DNA of 36,340 bases, taken from the NCBI GenBank assembly GCA_023134145.1, contig JAGLUW010000020.1, forward strand, positions 1-36,340, in the 5' to 3' direction. Made by a program: the position numbers and the translations under genes. The stretch comes from Sulfuriflexus sp. GTDB lineage: Bacteria > Pseudomonadota > Gammaproteobacteria > AKS1. Shown here piece by piece: positions 1 to 7,851 of the stretch. Below the pieces are notes generated by a model. That model was not told where the DNA came from. It searched no databases and saw only the letters and a program-made list of their open reading frames with translations. Numbering within the stretch: the first letter of the stretch is position 1; each line of letters starts with the position of its first letter.

Positions 1-294
1 GTGGCTGCGGCATATTTTTACGCTGTTGCTGCACCCAGGCAGGCATTGGTGGACGTGCCGGTGGCTGAGGACGCATTGGTGGTTGCGACATGTTTTTACG
101 TTGTTGTTCCACCCACGCTGGCATCGGTGGACGTGCCGGTGGCTGAGGACGCATTGGTGGTTGCGACATGTTTTTACGTTGTTGCTGTACCCATGCTGGC
201 ATCGGTGGACGCTGTTGTGCTGGTCGACGCATCTGTGGTTGCGGTGCATTCTGACGTTGTTGTTTCACCCACTCAGGTATTGGTGGACGTTTCA
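1..294 (-). repeat. 78-bp in-frame tandem repeat, four units
   Basis: Units lie at 1-60 (shortened by 18 bp, exactly six codons), 61-138, 139-216 and 217-294. The two central units are almost identical. The unit at 217-294, nearest the signal peptide, is the most diverged (RPPIPEWVKQQRQN variant). The array encodes the 26-residue repeats of the secreted protein and continues toward or past the window edge. Near identity of neighbouring units suggests recent expansion by slippage or recombination. Confidence 0.9.
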
Positions 295-427
295 TTTGTG
301 TTTGGTACGGTCCAGGTGGTGGTGGAACAAAAGCTTGTGCCTGCTCTGTCATTTCAGCCATCGCTGAGTTTGCCATCACAACACCTAACGCCACTGTTGC
401 TAGTTGCATCTTTGTCCATTTATTCAT
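1..427 (-). CDS. Secreted Pro/Met-rich tandem-repeat protein (3' end outside window)
   Basis: An open frame runs from ATG at 427 to the window edge without a stop, giving 142 codons. The start is preceded by a GGGGA ribosome site six bases away. The first 24 residues look like a Sec signal peptide (MNKWTKMQLATVALGVV, then MANSAMA), so the product should be periplasmic or secreted. The mature part is about four 26-residue units built on RPPMPAWVxQQRKNM followed by SQPPMRPQPPA, rich in Pro, Gln, Arg and Met, with a conserved Trp. The start lies only 23 bases after the RND permease stop, so it is probably the third gene of that operon. I do not recognise the family. Met-rich periplasmic repeats could bind soft metals or a partner protein, but that is inference. 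The total length and C-terminus are not visible. Confidence 0.8.
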   Translation of the reverse strand, partial: MNKWTKMQLATVALGVVMANSAMAEMTEQAQAFVPPPPGPYQTQMKRPPIPEWVKQQRQNAPQPQMRRPAQQRPPMPAWVQQQRKNMSQPPMRPQPPARPPMPAWVEQQRKNMSQPPMRPQPPARPPMPAWVQQQRKNMPQP

Positions 428-450
428 CGCTGTTCCCCGTTTCACAGATT

Positions 451-3400
451 TCATTCGTCAATATCCTGTTTCAACTGAATTCCACGTCTGGCACGTGACT
501 TCTTCTTCGCCGTTTTTTTCTTTATTACTTTCTCTTTTGTAACCGTCGCTTTCTTGGTAGCAGGCTTCTTCTTTTTAGGAGCCTTCTTAGTAACAACCTT
601 CTTAGTAACAACCTTCTGCGGAATTTCTTCCACTTCTGCCGCCTTCTCCATGTCCGCCGGTAGTGGAGGTGGCGTTTCTTCCTGTTCTACTTTCAACTCG
701 TTCGAAACACCGTCATCAGAATTATCCGACTCGGTATCTATTGTGTCATCGGGCTCACTCGAAACATCAGGATCATTAGAACCATCTGGATCGCCTGAGC
801 CATTACCACCAGAACCACTACCACCAGAACCGTCAGGTGGTGTGTTATCCCCATCGTTATTTTCAGTCGCTTTCTTGCCAAACAAACCAACAAGGAAAGC
901 AATTAATGCGCGAAAAAATTTCTCTATCGCTATCGAACCTGCTAGTAGCGTATCACCAATCGCATATTCCCGTGCAACACGTTGTTCTTGACGTGAAAGT
1001 TGTGCTCCGTCATTCATGGCACAATCTGCATCACCACCTGATGGTGTTATTCCCGCCATCAGATAAAATTGTTTCTGTGCACTAATACAACCGAGCGGTA
1101 TCACCACCAAGGTCAAAATCGTTGCCACTGCCGTACCAAATAATAAACTGGCTGCCATACCCTGAAAAATCGGATCCGTTACAATCGCCGCAGCACCCGC
1201 CATCAAGGTTAGTGCCGTAATCAAGATCGGCCGCATGCGAGTCTGCCCTGCCGATATCACGGCTTCACGGATCGGTGTACCTCGTTTAACCTCATTACTG
1301 ACAAACTCAACCAACAAAATTGAGTTTCGCACAATGATCCCCGCCAAGGCGATAAAACCAATCATTGAGGTTGCAGTGAATTCTGCACCAAGAACCCAGT
1401 GTCCGGGTATGATCCCGATCAAGGTTAGTGGAATTGGTGCCATAATTAGGCCACCAATCCGGAAATTTTTGAATTCCCAGACGATTAATCCGTATATAAG
1501 GAGCAATGCAACCATAAAGGCCGCGCCCATGTCTCGGAAGGTTTCATAGGTAACAGTCCATTCGCCCGTCCACTCGAAGCCCGAAATATCATCACTAGCA
1601 GGAGGCCCCAGTAAACCGTTTGGCATACCGGTGATTTTTACGCCGTCAGGTGTCGTGTAATTTTCCAATAAATCTTCAACACCGAACATACCGTAAATAG
1701 GTGCGCCCAAATCGCCTTCCATTTCACCGGTGACATATTCAATTGCTCGAAGATCTTTATGATAAATAATTGGCTCTTCAATATGACGAACAAAACGACC
1801 TAATTCAGCAAGCGGTAACGGCGTACCGTCACGAGCGCGAATCGGCAAGTTACCTAAACGTTGCAATTGCGCACGTACTGCCAATGGCACCTGCATAACG
1901 ATCCAGGTTGGTTCTAATACCGCTTCACGTTTTACATCGCCAAGACGATAATCACCCATCGCCATATCAAGGTTACGATTAATGTCATCAACACTGATGC
2001 CGTGTCGTACTGCTTTTTCAACATCAACTTCAAATCGCCAGAATTCGTATTCGCCGGTAAGGTAATTATCAACGTCAACAACATTATCAACATCTTCAAA
2101 CATGCGCGTCATATCGCGCGCAACCTGACGGCGTGTTTCTGCATCTGGTCCATAGACTTCGGCAACCACTGTTTGCAAGACCGGTGGTCCCGGTGGCATT
2201 TCTACAATTTGAATCTTGGCATCAATATTATTACGACGAATGTAATCCCATAGTAGATGACGCGCCTCAACAGCAACGGCATGACTACCACGTTCACGAT
2301 GTTCTTTATCGGTCAGCATAACTTGAATGTCAGCCTGCCATGCTTCCTTACGTAAAAAGTAATGACGAACCATGCCATTAAAATTAAACGGCGATGAAGT
2401 ACCCGCATAATTTTGCATTGCAGTTACTTCAGGAATTTGTCGCAGCTGCTCAGAAAGCTCAGCGGCTAAGTTTGCTGTTACCGGTAATGCCGTACCTTCG
2501 GGCATATTAATAACAACATTAAATTCTGGTTTGTTATCAAATGGCAACATCTTCACTGTCGCCGCATTAAAGTAAAACATTGAACAAGCAAGGAAGGTGA
2601 GTAAAACCATGCCACCAAGAAATGCAAAGCCAAGTTTTCGATTAGTGCAAAGCGGCATCATGATAGGTCTGTAAAAACGACCAATCCGTTCACGTGAACG
2701 TAATTCAGCCTCTTCTGCTTTCTTCAAGGCTTCCAGTTTTGGACGTACCCGCATTGCCAACCAAGGTACAAAAACAAATGCCGCTATCAATGAAAATAAC
2801 ATCGCAGCCGAACCTAATACAGGAATCGGGCGCATGTAGGGTCCCATCAAACCACTCACAACACCCATCGGTAACATGGCAGAAATAATTGCCAAGGTAG
2901 CGAGAATAGTTGGGTTGCCCACTTCGCGCACCGCATCAACCGCAATCGCTGCGGTAGTCTTGCCTGCATCAAGCCAACGCCTGAAAATGTTTTCGACGAC
3001 AACCGTCGCGTCATCAACAAGAATACCGATAGAGAATACCAGCGCAAACAAACTGACTCGGTCAATGGTGTAATCAAGTATCCATGTCGCCCAAACCGTA
3101 ACCAGAATAACGATCGGAATGACGGCAGTAACAACCGAAGCGGCACGAATGCCCAAACCAATCCAGCACAGCACACTCACGGCAACTGCCGCTTCAAACA
3201 GTGCCAATAATAATTCGTTAACTTTATCGTCTGCTGTCTGTCCGTAGTTACGAGTGATAGTAACGTTTACATCATTAGGAATAAGTGAGCCTTTCAATGA
3301 ATCTAATTTAGCAAGAATAGATTCAGCAACGGTTACACCATTGGTACCAACCTTCTTAGCAACCGCAATCGTAACAGCAGGTACTGCCGTTGCTAATGGA

Positions 3401-4296
3401 ACGAAATCATTATCAGCATGGCCACTATAAAATGTGACTAGCTGAGATGAGTCAGCCGGTTCCTGTGTAACCGATGCAACATCACGAACATACACAGGCG
3501 CATCATCACGAATACCGATAACAAGGTCGGCAACATCCTGCGCAGTAGTTAAAAAAGCACCACTATAAACAGTAAATACGCGACCACTCGATTCAATGCC
3601 ACCAACATCCAACTCAGTATTAGCCGTACGAATAGTCTGTGCTAATTCATCCAGCGTTATACCATGACCACTTAATCGTTCAGGCGATGCCTCAATACGA
3701 ATCTGTTCAGTACGCCCGCCGGTTACAAAACCGTTACCTGTATCCGGCACTTGACTGAGACGTTGTAAAACATCAAGAGATAAACGTCGTAAGGTTGCAT
3801 CATCAACTGTTTCAGACCACAAGGTTGCAGCAACGATTGGAACATCATCAATACCTACCGGCTTAACCAAAGGCATCGCCACACCGGGTGGAATACGATC
3901 GAGGTTTGACTGTACTTTGTCGTGCACCTTAACGATCGATGCACCCAGTTCTTCACCTACCTTAAAACGAACTGTAACAATGGCTGCACCGCGCATCGTC
4001 GCCGAATAAATATGACGTGTGCCAGGAATTTCACCCATGATTCGTTCGAGTGGTTCAGTAACAAGGGTTGTCACTTGTTCTGCAGATGCACCTGGGTACT
4101 GCACATAAACATCAACCATCGGTACAGAAATTTTTGGATCTTCCTGGCGAGGTGTGAACATCAAGCCCAATATGCCAATAGCAAGAAAGGCAAATATCAA
4201 TAATGGTGTAACGGGCGAATCGATAAACTGTTTAGCGATACCACCTGCAACACCTGGGTCTGGCATATTTTCTTGTGATGAATTATTTTCAGTCAT
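451..4296 (-). CDS. RND efflux permease with long acidic and Lys-rich C-terminal extension
   Basis: This is an inner-membrane, proton-driven exporter subunit of the HAE1-like RND group, working with the adaptor encoded upstream. It is 1281 residues against about 1040 in the family. The body shows the N-terminal TM1, two large periplasmic loops and twelve predicted TM helices. The TM4 proton-relay pair is present as VDDATVVVEN (D428, D429). In TM10 the usual Lys is replaced by Arg (VRNSILLVEF, R990), a variant that I believe occurs in related pumps. After TM12 come an extra hydrophobic stretch (IEKFFRALIAFLVGLFG), a Gly/Ser/Asp/Glu-rich linker (about 1143-1226) and a Lys/Ala/Thr tail (about 1228-1271) resembling histone H1-type tails. 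The frame is continuous to the stop. The substrate cannot be deduced. No outer-membrane channel gene is in the window. Confidence 0.93.
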   Translation of the reverse strand: MTENNSSQENMPDPGVAGGIAKQFIDSPVTPLLIFAFLAIGILGLMFTPRQEDPKISVPMVDVYVQYPGASAEQVTTLVTEPLERIMGEIPGTRHIYSATMRGAAIVTVRFKVGEELGASIVKVHDKVQSNLDRIPPGVAMPLVKPVGIDDVPIVAATLWSETVDDATLRRLSLDVLQRLSQVPDTGNGFVTGGRTEQIRIEASPERLSGHGITLDELAQTIRTANTELDVGGIESSGRVFTVYSGAFLTTAQDVADLVIGIRDDAPVYVRDVASVTQEPADSSQLVTFYSGHADNDFVPLATAVPAVTIAVAKKVGTNGVTVAESILAKLDSLKGSLIPNDVNVTITRNYGQTADDKVNELLLALFEAAVAVSVLCWIGLGIRAASVVTAVIPIVILVTVWATWILDYTIDRVSLFALVFSIGILVDDATVVVENIFRRWLDAGKTTAAIAVDAVREVGNPTILATLAIISAMLPMGVVSGLMGPYMRPIPVLGSAAMLFSLIAAFVFVPWLAMRVRPKLEALKKAEEAELRSRERIGRFYRPIMMPLCTNRKLGFAFLGGMVLLTFLACSMFYFNAATVKMLPFDNKPEFNVVINMPEGTALPVTANLAAELSEQLRQIPEVTAMQNYAGTSSPFNFNGMVRHYFLRKEAWQADIQVMLTDKEHRERGSHAVAVEARHLLWDYIRRNNIDAKIQIVEMPPGPPVLQTVVAEVYGPDAETRRQVARDMTRMFEDVDNVVDVDNYLTGEYEFWRFEVDVEKAVRHGISVDDINRNLDMAMGDYRLGDVKREAVLEPTWIVMQVPLAVRAQLQRLGNLPIRARDGTPLPLAELGRFVRHIEEPIIYHKDLRAIEYVTGEMEGDLGAPIYGMFGVEDLLENYTTPDGVKITGMPNGLLGPPASDDISGFEWTGEWTVTYETFRDMGAAFMVALLLIYGLIVWEFKNFRIGGLIMAPIPLTLIGIIPGHWVLGAEFTATSMIGFIALAGIIVRNSILLVEFVSNEVKRGTPIREAVISAGQTRMRPILITALTLMAGAAAIVTDPIFQGMAASLLFGTAVATILTLVVIPLGCISAQKQFYLMAGITPSGGDADCAMNDGAQLSRQEQRVAREYAIGDTLLAGSIAIEKFFRALIAFLVGLFGKKATENNDGDNTPPDGSGGSGSGGNGSGDPDGSNDPDVSSEPDDTIDTESDNSDDGVSNELKVEQEETPPPLPADMEKAAEVEEIPQKVVTKKVVTKKAPKKKKPATKKATVTKEKVIKKKTAKKKSRARRGIQLKQDIDE

Positions 4297-4363
4297 GTTA
4301 TATACAGATCAATTTATTATTATTTATAACTACTAGTCTTTGTTTCAGATCAATATTTTGTAT

Positions 4364-5557
4364 TTATCTGATACCCATCACAGGCTGGCCTGCACGGTAA
4401 CCAGGTTGAGGCGCGGCCAAAATAACTTCACCCGTTCTCAATCCTGACAACACAGGAACATAACCGTTACCCAACGGCTCACCTAAACGGACTAATCTAA
4501 GCTGTGTTTTATTATCTGAACCAAAAACAAATACCGCAGGTAAACTACCGCGACGGATAGCTGCCCCAGAAGGAATAACCGGTGTTAATTGGCCAGTAGA
4601 ATTTCCATCTGGCAACATCACTTCAGCATACAAACCGGGCCCTCCTGAAGTACGTTCCGGTAAATCAAGCTTGACCGTAACTGTGTGGCGATGGTCATGC
4701 GCGGCTGGATAGATTTGAGCAACGCGCGCCTCAACTTGTCCACCAACATCGAGCCGTGCCGGAATCGACATACCAACTTGTAGCCCACCAACAATACGTA
4801 CAGGCACTTCAACCGCGATTTGTAAGCGGCTCACATCCGCAATACTTACCAGAGGCGCACCTGGCTGAACCGTGTCGCCAATTTCTACAAATTTCCTTGT
4901 TAACACACCAGAGAATGGTGCAAATGTTCGCGCATCACGCAACTTCGCTTCAACGGCATCAATACCAGAATGTGCTTGCAACATTTGCGACTGGGCTTTT
5001 TGCACATCCGTACTTTGGCCGTACAAGTCAGCCTGTCTTTCTAACCACGGATTACCCATACCAAGATTACTGCCGACACCACGGGTAAAGAATTGATCAA
5101 ACATCGATGGCATTCCCATGCCCGGCATACGACCAATGTCGCGAGATTTTGGTGCCCATAATTCACGCGAGTACTGCACGCGACTATTTCTTAACATTGT
5201 TTCCGCTGTGCCTAACTGCGCTAAAGCACGACGACGTTCTGCTTTAAGTCCATCGTCACTCAAACCAATAATCAGCGCCTGCTTGGTAAACCAGTCACCT
5301 TCTTTACCCGCAAGAAATTCAACACGGCCAGGAAGTTGCGCGGTCAAGGTCACTTCGCGCATAGCGACAACCGTTCCACCTAAAATCATTGAGTTATTTT
5401 GTGGTGCAGCCACAACACGGTAGACGCCCGCGCCGCCTTGATAGAATTGGCCTCGCTGCTGTGCTGGCATGAAACCTGGATATTGCCCAGCTTCTAGCAA
5501 GAAGGGTGTTAGCAGCCCTATAGTCAATAATGCACTCTTTATATAGTGACTGGTCAT
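4364..5557 (-). CDS. RND membrane-fusion (periplasmic adaptor) protein
   Basis: This adaptor links the RND permease to an outer-membrane channel. I chose ATG at 5557 (product MTSHYIKSALL...) because AAAGGA lies six bases upstream; an in-frame ATG at 5572 overlaps that site. Residues 1-23 form a signal peptide or N-terminal anchor. A lipoyl/barrel half (about 55-100) is followed by a helical hairpin, then the second lipoyl half (FAPFSGVLTRKFVEIGDTV), the beta-barrel and the membrane-proximal domain. An insert at residues 141-170 is rich in Met and Gly (GRMPGMGMPSM, NLGMGNP), which is unusual for the hairpin region. It lies 67 bases before the permease gene and should be co-transcribed with it. 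The length (397 aa) is normal. Confidence 0.9.
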   Translation of the reverse strand: MTSHYIKSALLTIGLLTPFLLEAGQYPGFMPAQQRGQFYQGGAGVYRVVAAPQNNSMILGGTVVAMREVTLTAQLPGRVEFLAGKEGDWFTKQALIIGLSDDGLKAERRRALAQLGTAETMLRNSRVQYSRELWAPKSRDIGRMPGMGMPSMFDQFFTRGVGSNLGMGNPWLERQADLYGQSTDVQKAQSQMLQAHSGIDAVEAKLRDARTFAPFSGVLTRKFVEIGDTVQPGAPLVSIADVSRLQIAVEVPVRIVGGLQVGMSIPARLDVGGQVEARVAQIYPAAHDHRHTVTVKLDLPERTSGGPGLYAEVMLPDGNSTGQLTPVIPSGAAIRRGSLPAVFVFGSDNKTQLRLVRLGEPLGNGYVPVLSGLRTGEVILAAPQPGYRAGQPVMGIR

Positions 5558-5572
5558 ACTCATTCCTTTCAT

Positions 5573-6012
5573 ACTCTATACCACTCGTTCTTATCATTTT
5601 TGGTTATCGAATTTCGGAGGTCGCGAAAATCAATAACCTGTTATTTTATATAAGGTTAAAGCACAATATCGCAGGCAAGTCGCAATATAGAAACACTTAT
5701 AATATATTAGTATTTAGTTATTTAACTAATAGCTTATATTTATTGCGAGCGCAACAACAAAATCAGAATATACTCTACTACAATTTTTGTTTTAGGGAAC
5801 TAATTTCTCCCCCTCAAATAGCCGTTAATTAGGAGATGTTCGCCGCAAAATTGGACTGATTTTAGACTCAGCGATCCATTTCAAACTGGGGTGATAAGAA
5901 GTAACTAGCAAAAAAAAGACTTTGCTAATTTTAAAACAAAGAAAATACTCGATATATCGCGAACGATAGCTGCACGTTCGCCGATTTTAAAGTCATTAAA
6001 GCCTGTGTCAGC
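5573..6012. other. AT-rich intergenic region upstream of the RND operon
   Basis: About 450 bases separate the HPP gene stop from the adaptor gene start and no credible gene is seen. The region contains an inverted repeat TAACCT/AGGTTA (5634-5639 and 5653-5658) around a TATATAAAAT-like stretch on the minus strand, a possible operator or promoter site for the RND operon. Near the HPP stop there is a palindrome CGATATATCG (5950-5959) abutting a hairpin GCGAACG/CGTTCGC (5959-5965 and 5975-5981). This hairpin may act as a weak terminator or regulatory site, but its T-tract is poor. Confidence 0.4.
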
Positions 6013-6948
6013 TTATGCAGAATCTTCTGGGTGGGTAGGAAACAGTTCTCGCACAACCCATTGCGCAAATTCAGTACGTGTACAACTATCTGCACTCTTT
6101 AAACCCTGCCCCTCAACAACACGATAAATCACCATGTCTTTTTCCGGATCATCATGTTGTGCTTCATCAATGATATGTCGCACCGACCATTCCGCGCCGT
6201 GCTTACTATTCGTGTAGTAATGACCAAGCTTTATTTCAGTTGATGAAAAAGTCGGTATCTCAGCATGCTCAAGCGCGAGAGAAAAAATCTGCTGCAAATC
6301 ATTCACATTTAGATCAACAACCAAATCAATGTCTTTCAACGCCCGTTCTATATATTGCTTCTCAATAACGCGTGACGTTTTTTGTTCTTGCAGAGAAGGC
6401 GTATCGGTAAAACGCATTAAACTACTTGGGTAACGACGCCAAGGGAAAATATTATTGAAGACTAAGGCTGTAATAAAAATGATCACGGTATTCAATAGTA
6501 CCGGTATCAAAACATATTCATAACCCAGCGCATGGATTTGCGCATTACCAATTACCGCGGCTAATGCTGTCGCACCGCCAGGTGGATGTATGCATCGACA
6601 AACATGCATCACGCCAATGGCTAAACCAACAGCAATACCTGCCGCAAAATATAGATTGGGAATAAATTGATAACAGGCAACGCCAACCGCGGCAGAAATA
6701 AGCTGGCCTCCAAACAAGGCCCATGGTTGAGATAACTTGCCATGAGGTACCGCAAATACCAACACCGCCGATGCACCCATTGAAGGAACAATCAATGCAG
6801 CACCACTGGCACCTGTAAATTGGAAGCTCGTCCAACTAATAAGAAAGATGCCGACAAACCCGCCAAAAGCGGATGTCAATTTTTCGGCATTACTAACCGA
6901 GCCATCAATACCCAAGGTTGTTTGTATTTTTTTTAGAAAGCCATTCAT
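6013..6948 (-). CDS. HPP-family integral membrane protein
   Basis: This 311-residue protein carries an N-terminal HPP domain with about five hydrophobic segments (residues about 25-175). It includes the signature [14 protein letters not shown] near residue 120. The C-terminal 130 residues are hydrophilic and probably cytoplasmic, and match no domain I can name. HPP proteins are inner-membrane proteins. Some members have been linked to nitrite transport in chloroplasts and cyanobacteria, but the role here is unknown. ATG at 6948 is preferred over GTG at 6951; no clear ribosome site is visible for either. It is divergent from the ABC operon, with 150 bases between them. Confidence 0.85.
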   Translation of the reverse strand: MNGFLKKIQTTLGIDGSVSNAEKLTSAFGGFVGIFLISWTSFQFTGASGAALIVPSMGASAVLVFAVPHGKLSQPWALFGGQLISAAVGVACYQFIPNLYFAAGIAVGLAIGVMHVCRCIHPPGGATALAAVIGNAQIHALGYEYVLIPVLLNTVIIFITALVFNNIFPWRRYPSSLMRFTDTPSLQEQKTSRVIEKQYIERALKDIDLVVDLNVNDLQQIFSLALEHAEIPTFSSTEIKLGHYYTNSKHGAEWSVRHIIDEAQHDDPEKDMVIYRVVEGQGLKSADSCTRTEFAQWVVRELFPTHPEDSA

Positions 6949-7099
6949 CACAAATGGAAAACGTCTTGTATATTTATATGCTTTTATACTACCTTGTTTA
7001 GTGGGTGATTATCGTTTTTTATTATTAGCTTCAATTGCTTTTAACATAACAACATCGCAACGAAGTTGCCTGTTACACTTACTCTTATGGGGTAAAGCA

Positions 7100-7843
7100 A
7101 TGATAAAAGCTCGACAACAACCGCATAAACCGCTTGATAAGGGCGTGGCATTTCATGTTCACGACGTCACCAAGACTTACCAGATGGGTGAGGTACAAGT
7201 GCATGCCCTGCGAGGAGTTGACCTCGATTTGTACAAGGGTGAGTTTACTGTGCTGCTGGGTGCTTCAGGCAGCGGCAAGTCGACCCTGTTAAATATCCTT
7301 GGTGGATTAGATACCCCTACAGCAGGTCATGTCCTTTATGGTGATCGTGATCTGACCCATGCCACCGAAAGTGAGCTAACAAAGTACCGACGCTACCATG
7401 TCGGTTTTGTCTTCCAGTTTTACAATCTAATCCCCAGTCTTACTGCTCGCGAAAACATTGCCGTAGTGACCGAAATTTCTGACACCCCCATGCAACCGGA
7501 ACAAGCACTGCAACTGGTCGGGCTAAGTGAGCGTATGAATCACTTTCCAGCCCAACTTTCAGGTGGAGAGCAACAGCGCGTTGCCATTGCACGCGCCATT
7601 GCTAAAAATCCCGACGTCTTGTTATGCGATGAACCAACCGGCGCACTCGATTCAAAAACGGGCATCGTGGTGCTGGAGGCACTGCAACGAGTCAACAAGG
7701 AGTTAGGCACCACCACCGTTGTGATCACCCATAATGCAGATATTGCACGCATGGCAGATCGGGTGATTCGTCTGGCCGATGGTCGCATCAGTGAGATGCA
7801 TGTCAACGAAACGAAACTCGCTCCACACGAGCTCAGCTGGTAA
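7100..7843 (+). CDS. ABC transporter ATP-binding protein (MacB/LolD-like)
   Basis: This 247-residue cytoplasmic ATPase powers the FtsX-type permease encoded eight bases downstream. Walker A is GASGSGKST (residues 54-62), the signature is [14 protein letters not shown], Walker B is [13 protein letters not shown], and the H-loop is VITHN. The Q-loop sits in [12 protein letters not shown], typical of the MacB/LolD/FtsE-like group that drives mechanotransmission or export. ATG at 7100 is preferred because GGGG lies seven bases upstream and the family's N-terminus begins just after it. The open frame extends further upstream to 6848, but that part has no family similarity. The operon order is ATPase, permease, adaptor. 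Confidence 0.93.
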   Translation: MIKARQQPHKPLDKGVAFHVHDVTKTYQMGEVQVHALRGVDLDLYKGEFTVLLGASGSGKSTLLNILGGLDTPTAGHVLYGDRDLTHATESELTKYRRYHVGFVFQFYNLIPSLTARENIAVVTEISDTPMQPEQALQLVGLSERMNHFPAQLSGGEQQRVAIARAIAKNPDVLLCDEPTGALDSKTGIVVLEALQRVNKELGTTTVVITHNADIARMADRVIRLADGRISEMHVNETKLAPHELSW

Positions 7844-7851
7844 GCGCCACG

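Noticed and set aside
1..498. Plus-strand open frame over the repeat region
   Set aside because: It is a shadow of the 78-bp repeat. The minus strand has a signal peptide, ribosome site and operon position, while the plus-strand product is a low-complexity Val/Ala repeat with no start signal.
554..991. Plus-strand frame rich in Ser/Pro/Glu opposite the RND tail
   Set aside because: It is antisense of the low-complexity C-terminal extension of the RND permease, which is in frame with a clear family domain.
5906..5927. TAGCAAA/TTTGCTA hairpin as the HPP terminator
   Set aside because: The stem is AT-rich and short, and the A-run lies in the loop instead of giving a 3' U-tract on the minus strand.
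6848..7099. 84-residue N-terminal extension of the ABC ATPase
   Set aside because: It overlaps the divergent HPP gene start, has no ABC similarity, and a good ribosome site precedes ATG at 7100.
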